Below the pieces are notes generated by a model, which was given only the letters and a program-made list of their open reading frames with translations, had not been told where the DNA came from and ran no database searches. A stretch of 64,000 nt of DNA from DATEAV01 sp964575425 (GTDB taxonomy: Bacteria; Chloroflexota; Anaerolineae; Anaerolineales; E44-bin32), in the NCBI GenBank assembly GCA_964575425.1, contig CAZNRD010000002.1, positions 58,303 to 122,302 of the forward strand, in the 5' to 3' direction. Shown here one piece after another: positions 51,511 to 64,000 of the stretch (positions are counted from its first letter, which is position 1; each line of letters begins with the position of its first letter). The position numbers and the translations under genes are program-made.

Positions 51511-52206
51511 TTACCAGGGCCAGTACTCATCGCGGTGCCAGATGACCTGAGGTCGGCGGGGGCGCCGGAAAGGAATGGCCAGGATCAGACCAAAGGCGAA
51601 CCCGCCGATATGGGCCCACCAGGCGATCCCGCTGAAGGTGGCCGCAGCTCCCAGTTCCAGAAGGCCCGAAAAAAGTTGGGAGACGAACCAGATGCCGAGG
51701 AAAAAGGAGGCGGGAATCTCGACGAACCAGGGCAGGAAGAACCAGGGCACGAACGTGATGACCCGGCCGTGGGGAAAGAGCACGAAGTAGGCACCCAGCA
51801 CACCGGCGATAGCGCCGCTCGCCCCCACCGTGGGGACAGGTGAGCCAAGCGAGAAGAAGGCATGAACCAGGCCGGCGGTGACGCCGGCAGCGAGATAGAA
51901 CACGAGGTAGGAGAACGAGCCCATGCGGTCTTCGACGTTGTCGCCGAAGATGTACAGCGTCCACATGTTGCTGATCAGGTGGAACCACCCGCCGTGAAGG
52001 AACATCGAGCTCAGCAGCGTAGTCCAGGGCAGGGGATTGCCCAGCGTCAGTTTCGCCGGCACCAGGCCGAAGGCGAAGAGCAGACGTTCCGCCGCCTCCG
52101 GCGTGAGTGAGGATTGGTACAGGAAGAGGAAGACGTTGAGCAGAATCAGCCCCCAGTTGACCCACGAAAAGGATCGGGAGCGGATGGTATCGCGCAGGGG
52201 GAACAT
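51511..52206 (-). CDS. Rhomboid-family intramembrane serine protease
   Basis: The 231-residue polytopic protein has six to seven helices and the rhomboid signatures: SMFLHGGWFHLISNMWTLYIFGDNVED, the catalytic-serine motif GASGAIAGVLGAYFVLFP (Ser near 129) and the histidine in WWAHIGGFAFGLIL (near 195). It cleaves membrane proteins within the bilayer. It lies between hsp20 (68 bases upstream, separated by a 24-bp palindrome) and the SDH-type protease gene, forming a membrane-quality-control group. Confidence 0.93.
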   Translation of the reverse strand: MFPLRDTIRSRSFSWVNWGLILLNVFLFLYQSSLTPEAAERLLFAFGLVPAKLTLGNPLPWTTLLSSMFLHGGWFHLISNMWTLYIFGDNVEDRMGSFSYLVFYLAAGVTAGLVHAFFSLGSPVPTVGASGAIAGVLGAYFVLFPHGRVITFVPWFFLPWFVEIPASFFLGIWFVSQLFSGLLELGAAATFSGIAWWAHIGGFAFGLILAIPFRRPRRPQVIWHRDEYWPW

Positions 52207-52227
52207 CGCGGGCCTGGGTTAATGAGA

Positions 52228-52251
52228 AATGGGCGGCACGTGCCGCCCATT
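52228..52251 (-). terminator. 24-bp perfect palindrome between hsp20 and rhomboid genes
   Basis: AATGGGCGGCAC and GTGCCGCCCATT are exact reverse complements with no spacer. On the minus strand the arm is followed by TCTCATT, so it could end the hsp20 transcript; it could also be a protein-binding operator before the rhomboid gene. Confidence 0.5.
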
Positions 52252-52273
52252 GTACCCCACTTGTCTTGTCGGA

Positions 52274-52672
52274 TCAGCGGGCCTTGACCTTGATGGTCTT
52301 GGGCCGCGCTTCGTCCGCCTTGGGGATGCGGAGCGTGAGCAGACCGTTCTCGATCGAAGCCTCCGCCTTGGAGGCGTCGAGCGGATTGGGCAGGCGCAAG
52401 CTGCGCTGGAACTCGCCCGCCCTCAGCTCGCGCCGCAGGTAGCCGTCATTGCCCTCATCGGCGGCGCGAATCTCGCCGCGCAGGGTGATGACGTCTTCCA
52501 GCACCTCAATCTTGAGATCTTCCGCCTTCAGCCCCGGGACGGCGGCGGTGATGACGTAGGCCTCATCGTCGGCGCGGACGTCGACGGGCAGACGGCGGCC
52601 GCCGTTGAAGCCGGTCGGTTCGTAGCAGCGAACCAGCGGAGAACGGTAGTGGGTCAGGTACCAGGTGGTCAT
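52274..52672 (-). CDS. Hsp20-family small heat-shock protein
   Basis: The 132-residue protein is an alpha-crystallin-domain chaperone: LPVDVRADDEAYVITAAVPGLKAEDLKIEVLEDVITLRGEI and EFQRSLRLPNPLDASKAEASIENGLLTLRIPKADEARPKTIKV, with the A-x-x-x-n-GVL-type motif (here ENGLLTLRIPK). It holds unfolded proteins for refolding by other chaperones. It is divergent from clpB, a natural functional partner; no CIRCE operator was found in the 233 bases between them. Confidence 0.92.
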   Translation of the reverse strand: MTTWYLTHYRSPLVRCYEPTGFNGGRRLPVDVRADDEAYVITAAVPGLKAEDLKIEVLEDVITLRGEIRAADEGNDGYLRRELRAGEFQRSLRLPNPLDASKAEASIENGLLTLRIPKADEARPKTIKVKAR

Positions 52673-52848
52673 GGGTGCTCCTCTTCACCAATGGATGATC
52701 GGACATTCTCGACCCGCATGCTATCCCACGTCGGTCAGAGGAGGATATGTTGGAGATAGGAAGTCCATTAACCGCAACCGCTGACCCCGCGCTAACGCGC
52801 CATCAACGGCCCTCATATCTGCCGCCAGTACAGTCTAGGCGACCGCAG

Positions 52849-52887
52849 GGGGAGGGCTGGGGTGGGGTGCTCCGCCCCTTCCCCCTG
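52849..52887. repeat. G-rich inverted repeat upstream of clpB
   Basis: CAGGGGGAGG at about 52848 and CCTTCCCCCTG ending near 52887 form an imperfect hairpin just before the clpB ribosome binding site. Its role is unknown; it could affect clpB translation at different temperatures (inference). Confidence 0.3.
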
Positions 52888-52905
52888 AGGACGAGGAGTT
52901 CGCGG

Positions 52906-55509
<2,604 letters not shown>

Positions 55510-55721
55510 CCGTTGGGCATTGCTTCCATGTCCCAGCCTCCCTGGGCTAAGGCTCTCCACCTGGGCCCTTTGGTCTGGTACCCAGGTCCATCGCCGGTAA
55601 CTGAAAGGGGGCTGCAAGGTCACGGCGGTACCTCCTCCCCTAGAATCATGTTGGCCCGGGCTGCGGGCGGCGAATGGCAAGACAGGGGGAAAACCGAGCA
55701 ACAATCGGGGGACAATCGTCG

Positions 55722-56114
55722 ATGGCCAAGATCCTCATCGTAGATGACGATCCCATGACTGTGGAGATGCTCTCCATGGCGCTCAGCCTCTTCGGTCACC
55801 GCGTGCTGCGGGCCTACCAGAGCGAGGACGCCCTGTATGAAGCAGGCGCGAATGCGCCGGACCTGATCCTGCTCGACCTGATGATGCCTGGCGTGGACGG
55901 CTACGAGACCCTGAAGCGGCTGCGGGCGTCACCCGAGGTGCATCGCATCCCCATCCTGGTGGTTACAGCCAGCGCCGAGGTCGACGTCGAGGAGAGGGTG
56001 ATCCTGGCGGGGGCCAACGCCTGCCTGCACAAACCAATCAAACTGGATGTGCTAGAGAAGGAGATCGAGCGCGCTCTGGCAGCATCCGTTTCGCTCGGCG
56101 CCCGGGCTGCCTGA
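55722..56114 (+). CDS. Single-domain response regulator
   Basis: The 130-residue protein is a stand-alone receiver: ILIVDDDPMTVEM with the acidic pocket, phosphoacceptor Asp in PDLILLDLMMPGVDG (near 53), conserved Thr/Ser in ILVVTASAEVD and Lys in NACLHKPIKLDVLE (near 105). There is no output domain, so it would act by protein contact. No kinase is adjacent; the soluble histidine kinase at 18-20 kb is one possible partner, but this is speculation. ATG 55722 is chosen as the receiver start; an in-frame ATG at 55674 would add 16 residues. A TAGAAT lies at 55641-55646. Confidence 0.9.
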   Translation: MAKILIVDDDPMTVEMLSMALSLFGHRVLRAYQSEDALYEAGANAPDLILLDLMMPGVDGYETLKRLRASPEVHRIPILVVTASAEVDVEERVILAGANACLHKPIKLDVLEKEIERALAASVSLGARAA

Positions 56115-56150
56115 CTCGTGCCGACCTTGTCGCCGTGCATCACCATGAGG

Positions 56151-56180
56151 CGCCGCCGGCTGACTGATCGGCGGCGTTTT
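56151..56180 (+). terminator. Intrinsic terminator after the response regulator
   Basis: Stem CGCCGCCG/CGGCGGCG (8 bp), 10-nt loop, then four Ts. Confidence 0.85.
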
Positions 56181-56221
56181 CGCTTATGATCGCAACTCAT
56201 TCTTGATGTAGAGGTGCCCCC

Positions 56222-57241
56222 ATGTCCGTTTTCCGCAACTGGAAAGAGGTGCTGGATACCGCCAACCTTTCTCCCGGAAAGAAGATGGACGCCGTCAGCC
56301 GCTGGCTGATCATCACCCGCGCGGCCGTGTTCAGCATGACGCTGATCTCGGCGCTGATCGGTGGGCTACTGGCGGCGGCAGCAGTCTCTCGCCCGGACTG
56401 GCTCAACTTCGCGCTGGCGCTGGTGGGGCTGCTCGTTGCCCATGCGGCCAACAACATGTCGAACGACTACTTCGATCTGCGCGGCGGCGTGGACACGGCA
56501 GAGTATGCGCGGGCGCAGTACGCGCCCCATCCTGTGCTCGGTGGCCTGATCTCCGAGAGGGGGCTGCTGAGGGCGATCGTAGCAGCCAACCTGGCGGATG
56601 GGCTGATCTTGCTCGCCCTCCTTTGGCGCAGCGGCTGGCCGGTGCTGGTTTTCGCCGGGTTGGGGCTGATCCTCAGCGTCTTCTATGTGGCACCGCCGCT
56701 GCGGCTCAAGCATCGCGGGCTGGGCGAGGCGTCGGTGTTCCTGGTGTGGGGCCCGCTGATGATCGGCGGCACGTACTACGTCACCGCCCACCAGCTGGCT
56801 CCGGTGGGCGTGTGGCTGGCCTGTGTGCCCTACGCGCTGATCGTGGCCACGGTGCTGATCGGCAAGCACATCGACAAGTGCGAGGCCGACCGGAGCAAGG
56901 GGATTCACACGCTGCCGGTCATCCTGGGAGAGCGGGCTTCGCTGCGGCTGAACATGGGGCTGATGGCCGGGTTCTACCTGGTGGTGTTGACGCTGGTGCT
57001 GACGCGAGCGATCGGGCCGTGGGTGCTGCTTGTGGTCCTGGCTGCGCCCCGCCTTTTCCGCGTTGTCGACATCTACCGGAAACCGCGCCCGACGCAGCCG
57101 CCCGAGAACTACCCGGTCTGGCCGCTGTGGTATGTGTCGGCGGCGTTCTATCACAACAAGCTGGCGGGCGGCCTCTTCGTCCTGGGCCTCGCGCTCAATC
57201 TTCTGGCAGGGATGGCGCTCGGAATCCTCGGCAAGAGCTGA
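56222..57241 (+). CDS. UbiA-family prenyltransferase (MenA-like)
   Basis: The 339-residue integral membrane protein has about nine helices and the first Asp-rich motif NNMSNDYFDLRGGVD near residue 78. The second motif is represented by IGKHIDKCEADRSKG near 215. This pattern fits 1,4-dihydroxy-2-naphthoate polyprenyltransferase (menaquinone synthesis) and related UbiA proteins, which attach a polyprenyl chain to an aromatic ring. No other quinone-synthesis gene is nearby, so the acceptor is unproven. GAGG precedes ATG 56222 and a TATGAT box lies at 56185-56190. Confidence 0.82.
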   Translation: MSVFRNWKEVLDTANLSPGKKMDAVSRWLIITRAAVFSMTLISALIGGLLAAAAVSRPDWLNFALALVGLLVAHAANNMSNDYFDLRGGVDTAEYARAQYAPHPVLGGLISERGLLRAIVAANLADGLILLALLWRSGWPVLVFAGLGLILSVFYVAPPLRLKHRGLGEASVFLVWGPLMIGGTYYVTAHQLAPVGVWLACVPYALIVATVLIGKHIDKCEADRSKGIHTLPVILGERASLRLNMGLMAGFYLVVLTLVLTRAIGPWVLLVVLAAPRLFRVVDIYRKPRPTQPPENYPVWPLWYVSAAFYHNKLAGGLFVLGLALNLLAGMALGILGKS

Positions 57242-57244
57242 TTC

Positions 57245-58231
57245 TCATTGGCTCTCGCTGAGCAGCCTCACGTACTGCGCCCGTTCGAAGGCCGTCGGAT
57301 GGGGCGCCTGCCGCTGGCTGAGTTTGCCGCGGAAATCGGCGAGCGAGCGGTAGCCGTGCTCGTGCATCCAGGCTTCGAGGTCACGCAGCATGGTCGAGAG
57401 GTAGGGGATGCCGTTTTGCAGCAGGGCAGAGGCGGTCTGAACGACAGCGGCGCCTGCCAGCACAGCCTTGGCGGCATCCAGGCCCGAATGCACGCCGGTG
57501 CTGAGGGCGAGGTCGGCCCGCACCCGGCCGTGGAGCAGTGCGATCCAACGCAGCGGCAGACGGAGTTCTGCTGGTGTGCTCAGGACCATCTCGCTGTGCA
57601 GTTCTTCCTTGAGTGGATCGATGTCGGGCTGTAGGAAGCGGTTGAAGAGCACCAGTGCCTGGACGCCGCGGCGGTCAAGCTCGGCCGCGACGTGAGCGAG
57701 CGAGGTGAAGAACGGGCTGAGTTTGACAGCCAGGGGAAGGCGAATCTCGGCCCGCACCGCCTCGACGATATCGAACAGGCGCTGCTCGATCCCAGAGCCT
57801 GGCGTGGCCGGGTCGGCGGAGACGCGGTAGACGTTGAGTTCGAGGCCGTCGACTCCGGTGGTCTCGAGCTGTCGGGCGTATCGGGCCCAGGTGCCGGGCG
57901 AGATAGCATTCAGGCTCGCGATGAGAGGCATGCGCACCGCGGCGCGGGTCTTCTCGACCCAGTACAGGTGCTCCTTGGCCTGGCCATGGCGCAGCCTGGG
58001 GAAGTAGGTCACAGCCTCGGCATGGGTCTCACTGCTGACCGCCAGCGATTCCTCCAGGCGCAGCGAGTCGAGTTGGATTTGCTCTTCGAAGAGCGAGCGA
58101 ATCACCAGAGCGCCTGCGCCCGCCTGTTCGGATGCCTTCACCCGGTCGATCATGCTCGAGAGCGACGAGGCAGCCACCACCAGAGGAGAGTCGAGCGTGA
58201 TGCCCATGTAGGTCGTCTTCATCTCAGCCAT
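57245..58231 (-). CDS. Dihydroorotate dehydrogenase-like flavoprotein
   Basis: The 328-residue protein has the FMN-binding TIM-barrel pattern of the DHOD class 1 superfamily: YMGITLDSPLVVAASSLSSM at the start, MPLIASLNAISPGTWARYA, LELNVYRVSADP, PLAVKLSPFFTSLAHVA, and the phosphate-binding end GVHSGLDAAKAVLAGAAVVQTASALLQNG. This variant, often found next to pyruvate:ferredoxin oxidoreductase genes, is distinct from PyrD, and a role in pyrimidine synthesis should not be assumed. It is divergent from nifJ and shares its control region. GGAGGG precedes the ATG. Confidence 0.85.
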   Translation of the reverse strand: MAEMKTTYMGITLDSPLVVAASSLSSMIDRVKASEQAGAGALVIRSLFEEQIQLDSLRLEESLAVSSETHAEAVTYFPRLRHGQAKEHLYWVEKTRAAVRMPLIASLNAISPGTWARYARQLETTGVDGLELNVYRVSADPATPGSGIEQRLFDIVEAVRAEIRLPLAVKLSPFFTSLAHVAAELDRRGVQALVLFNRFLQPDIDPLKEELHSEMVLSTPAELRLPLRWIALLHGRVRADLALSTGVHSGLDAAKAVLAGAAVVQTASALLQNGIPYLSTMLRDLEAWMHEHGYRSLADFRGKLSQRQAPHPTAFERAQYVRLLSESQ

Positions 58232-58284
58232 GCTTCCCTCCGCGCCCGGACGGGCCTGCCTCCATAGGCTGCCTCGAATCGGTT

Positions 58285-58309
58285 GAGGACAGTAGTGACG
58301 ACTGTCCTC
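58285..58309. promoter_or_regulatory. Inverted-repeat operator candidate between the DHOD-like gene and nifJ
   Basis: GAGGACAGT and ACTGTCCTC form a perfect 9-bp inverted repeat with a 7-bp spacer in the 184-bp divergent intergenic region. The position fits a dimeric regulator site acting on one or both genes. A minus-strand TTGACC and TATCCT lie just upstream for the DHOD-like gene. Confidence 0.45.
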
Positions 58310-58353
58310 CGGTTTGCGATGAGGATAGCACTACTGGCAGCGGGTCAAGGCGG

Positions 58354-58359
58354 TATACT
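58354..58359 (+). promoter_or_regulatory. -10-like box (TATACT) for nifJ
   Basis: TATACT about 57 bases before the nifJ ATG; the -35 region is weak, so an activator may be needed (inference). Confidence 0.4.
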
Positions 58360-58415
58360 TACGAGGATAGACGCCGCTCGGCCGTAGGCGGAGCTTATGC
58401 GGGAGGCAATTGCTC

Positions 58416-61997
<3,582 letters not shown>

Positions 61998-62013
61998 TCA
62001 GGCCCGACCTGTG

Positions 62014-62056
62014 CGGCGCCGGGTGCCGGAAGCAAACACCCGGCGCCGTTTCCTTT
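62014..62056 (+). terminator. Intrinsic terminator of nifJ
   Basis: Perfect 12-bp stem CGGCGCCGGGTG/CACCCGGCGCCG with an 11-nt loop, then TTTCCTTT. Confidence 0.88.
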
Positions 62057-62191
62057 CGCGCGAGGCAAGGACGCTGCTGCCTACTCTAGCTGCCCTGTCA
62101 TCTTTCCGCCGAAAGCCTTCGGCCGACGAAGCCCCACCCCTCTGCGAGCGCCTGAGGCAACCGTAGAGATTAAGACATGCGTAAGCCCCGC

Positions 62192-62257
62192 GGGGGCCGG
62201 GGGCGGGACTTACATCCCCGCCCCCAGGCCCCCCGAACCCCCCGTTCCCCCACCCCC
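62192..62257 (-). repeat. G-run array and long GC hairpin
   Basis: On the plus strand GGGGGCC-GGGGGCGGG (62192-62207) pairs with CCCGCCCCC-A-GGCCCCC (62217-62233), a 16-bp stem with one bulged A. On the minus strand 62257-62216 there are six G runs of 4-6 separated by 1-3 bases, a strong G-quadruplex pattern. It lies 3' of the aminotransferase gene and after the nifJ terminator. The rest of the 375-base gap holds no supported gene. Confidence 0.6.
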
Positions 62258-62372
62258 GAAAGCGGCGGTTGATGCACAAGTACCGGATGGCCTTATCCGC
62301 CGCGCTCGACTGGAGCAACGCGTTCCGTGAGGCTCCAGAGGCTGGGGTCCGCGCGAGATGCTTCGGCGCGCG

Positions 62373-63536
62373 CTACAGCCGGCCCAGCACCTTGCGCATG
62401 CGCTCCAGTGCACGCGCCAGGTTGTCCATCGAATTGGCGAAGACCAGCCGCAGGTGGCCTTCGCCGTGAACGCCAAACGCCGTGCCGGGCAGCACCGCCA
62501 CGCCGCCTTCCAGCAGGCGCTCGGCCATATCCTCGGCGATCAGGCCGTGGGCCTTGATGTTCGGAAACGCATAGAACGCCCCCGCCGGCCTCAGGCACGA
62601 GACGCCAGGCAGGCGATTCAGGCCGTCGACGAGGAAGTCGCGACGCCGCTGGTACTCGGCCACCATTTGCTCGGCCGCATCCTGAGGGCCGCGCAGCGCC
62701 TCCAGCCCTGCGACCTGCGTGAACTCCGCCGTGCAGCCGAGGGCGTGCGTCAGGAGCAGGCTCACCCGCTCCGCCAGCGCTTCGGGCATGATGCCGAAAC
62801 CCAATCGCCATCCCGTCATCGCGTAGGTCTTGGAGAAGCCATCGACGATGATGGTGCGCTCGCTCATGCCGGGCAGGCTGGCGATGCTGGGCGCGGGCTG
62901 GCGGTCGAAGGTGGTGCGAGCGTATATCTCGTCGGAGAGCACCCAGGAGTTGTGGCGCTGCGCCGCCTCGGCGATGTGTTCGAGGTCGGCTCGTGGGATC
63001 ACACCGCCGGTGGGGTTGCTGGGGGAGTTGAGCACGATCAACCGTGTGCGTTTGCTGAGAGCGCGGTCGAAGGCCTCCAGATCGAACGAGAACCCCGTCT
63101 CTTCCAGAAGAGGCACCGGCACGCCCACCCCGCCCGCCACGTCGATCATCGCGGCGTAGGTGGGGAAGCCCGGGTCGGGGTAGATGACCTCGTCCCCCGG
63201 CTCGATCAGCGCCAGGGCCGGGAAGAACAGATTCGGCTTGGCCCCGGGGCTGACCACCACTTGCGATGGACGCACTTCGATGCTCCTGCGCCGCCCGGCG
63301 TCCTCCGCGATCGCCTCCCGCAGCGCCCAGAGTCCCGAAGGCGGGTTGTAGCGCGTGTGACCTTGCTCAATCGCTGCCGCCCCGGCGCGAGCGATGTGCC
63401 GCGGGGTGGAAAAATCCGGCTCGCCGATCTCAAGGTGGATGATGTCGTGTCCCTCGGCTTCCAGCGCCTGCGCGCGGGCCAGCACGTGATAGGCGCCCTC
63501 GGCCCGCAGGTGTTGAGTCCGGCTTGCAAAGGTCAT
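62373..63536 (-). CDS. PLP-dependent aminotransferase, class I/II
   Basis: The 387-residue protein is a fold-type I aminotransferase of the aspartate/aromatic group: IIHLEIGEPDFSTPRHI at the start, RYNPPSGLWALREAIA, SPSNPTGG near residue 168, LSDEIYARTTF, and the PLP-binding lysine in VDGFSKTYAMTGWRLGFG (Lys near 231). The C-terminal PAGAFYAFPNIK and HLRLVFANSMDNLARALERM complete the pattern. The amino donor cannot be defined from sequence alone. It converges on nifJ and is divergent from the lipoprotein gene at the window end. Confidence 0.92.
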   Translation of the reverse strand: MTFASRTQHLRAEGAYHVLARAQALEAEGHDIIHLEIGEPDFSTPRHIARAGAAAIEQGHTRYNPPSGLWALREAIAEDAGRRRSIEVRPSQVVVSPGAKPNLFFPALALIEPGDEVIYPDPGFPTYAAMIDVAGGVGVPVPLLEETGFSFDLEAFDRALSKRTRLIVLNSPSNPTGGVIPRADLEHIAEAAQRHNSWVLSDEIYARTTFDRQPAPSIASLPGMSERTIIVDGFSKTYAMTGWRLGFGIMPEALAERVSLLLTHALGCTAEFTQVAGLEALRGPQDAAEQMVAEYQRRRDFLVDGLNRLPGVSCLRPAGAFYAFPNIKAHGLIAEDMAERLLEGGVAVLPGTAFGVHGEGHLRLVFANSMDNLARALERMRKVLGRL

Positions 63537-63617
63537 GGTTTGTTCCTCCGTGGTCCCAGCTTGACTCTACACGAGAATGGGGGCAAAGGGTGCGGAGTGC
63601 CCAGCCAGAATGGCTCA

Positions 63618-63646
63618 TTGCTCCTGCTCCGCCCGCGGCCTAGAAT
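63618..63646 (+). promoter_or_regulatory. Promoter of the terminal lipoprotein gene
   Basis: TTGCTC (63618-63623), 17-base spacer, TAGAAT (63641-63646). The transcript would begin at about 63653, the ATG itself, so it is probably leaderless. Confidence 0.55.
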
Positions 63647-63652
63647 GTGGCC

Positions 63653-64000
63653 ATGATCAACCCCACGACCCGTTGCCCGGGCCTTCCCGCCGCCCTGTTC
63701 CTCCTACTGACCAGCACCGGCTGCAGCCGGACCTTCTTCTTCGGACCAACACCGACGCCAACGGCCACCATCACCCCGACGCGCACGCCCACGCGGACCG
63801 CGACACTGACGCCAACCGCGACCGCCACCGACACCGCCACCCTTACCCCAACTCCCACAGATACCCCAACCCCGACCGTCACCGCCACCCCCACCATCAC
63901 CCCCACGCCCACCTTTGACTTCCCCGATGTGATCGCGCGCATGCAGGCCAACTGCCGCTACGGGCCGGGCACGGCTTACCTGTGGTCGCACGGCCTCTAT
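63653..64000 (+). CDS. Lipoprotein with Thr-Pro-rich linker and SH3-like start (partial, cut by window end)
   Basis: The frame from ATG 63653 is open to the last base (116 codons). It encodes a signal peptide with lipobox (LFLLLTSTGCS), a stretch of about 55 residues dominated by Thr-Pro and Thr-Ala repeats that would form a surface linker, and then MQANCRYGPGTAYLW, the usual start of a bacterial SH3-type domain. This lipid-anchor, TP-linker, SH3 layout is common in Anaerolineae-type Chloroflexota. The T/P-rich DNA also opens other frames, which are artefacts. The rest of the protein lies outside the window. Confidence 0.72.
   Translation, partial: MINPTTRCPGLPAALFLLLTSTGCSRTFFFGPTPTPTATITPTRTPTRTATLTPTATATDTATLTPTPTDTPTPTVTATPTITPTPTFDFPDVIARMQANCRYGPGTAYLWSHGLY

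Noticed and set aside
52673..52905. Heat-shock operator (CIRCE or HAIR type) between hsp20 and clpB
   Set aside because: No inverted TTAGCACTC or CTTGAGT-type repeats are present; only a G-rich hairpin near clpB was found.

Overview
The window is GC-rich, with one 100-N assembly spacer inside a gene, so it is probably a scaffold from an environmental or metagenome-derived genome. Several traits together suggest a member of the Chloroflexota, probably Anaerolineae-like: lipoproteins with long Thr-Pro linkers followed by an SH3-like start, stand-alone beta-propeller and PPC-repeat proteins, a bifunctional phosphoglucose/phosphomannose isomerase, an ADP-forming acyl-CoA synthetase next to a DRTGG-type protein, and a pan-type RNA hairpin before panB. 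This placement is inferred from gene content; no rRNA or tRNA gene was found.

Layout. 0.1-6.6 kb: rsmI, the isomerase, a lipoprotein, a propeller protein overlapping a thioredoxin-fold gene, a URO-D-superfamily gene and a YbaK-type deacylase. 6.6-10.2 kb: a pantothenate/CoA operon (panB-panE-panC-coaX) behind a consensus -10 box and a structured leader. 10.4-13.6 kb: FHA protein and NfeD protease, divergent from a NERD-like membrane protein. 13.6-18.1 kb: glycosyltransferase, RNase HII, ADP-forming acyl-CoA synthetase (gapped) and DRTGG protein, closed by a strong terminator. 18.1-20.4 kb: a soluble triple-GAF histidine kinase.

20.4-32.1 kb is an insertion-sequence graveyard. An IS256-type transposase gene is split by an IS21 element with a 4-bp target duplication. 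It is followed by a decayed lipoprotein gene, a small DMT transporter, a second IS21 element, an IS110 element with a possible bridge RNA, and a P-type ATPase remnant fused to a CBS-domain tail. Frameshifts cluster here while flanking genes are intact, which favours real decay over general sequencing error.

32.2-41.2 kb is an ion-homeostasis block on the minus strand: mrpABCDEFG, a PII-like protein and a Na+/Ca2+-type exchanger in one tight operon, with an antiporter-like membrane protein carrying two CBS domains upstream. 41.3-46.6 kb: an XRE-type regulator, a candidate small RNA, an aldo/keto reductase, a DnaJ-type co-chaperone, an HtrA-type protease and a baeRF-type protein. 46.6-55.5 kb: a 1005-residue propeller/PPC protein, then a proteostasis group (coiled-coil membrane protein, SDH-type protease, rhomboid, Hsp20, ClpB). 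55.7-64 kb: an orphan response regulator, a UbiA prenyltransferase, a DHOD-like oxidoreductase divergent from pyruvate:ferredoxin oxidoreductase, an aminotransferase, and the start of a lipoprotein cut by the window end.

Physiologically this fits an organism using pyruvate:ferredoxin oxidoreductase and ADP-forming acyl-CoA synthetase (anaerobic energy conservation), with sodium/proton homeostasis by Mrp and a large protein-quality-control set.
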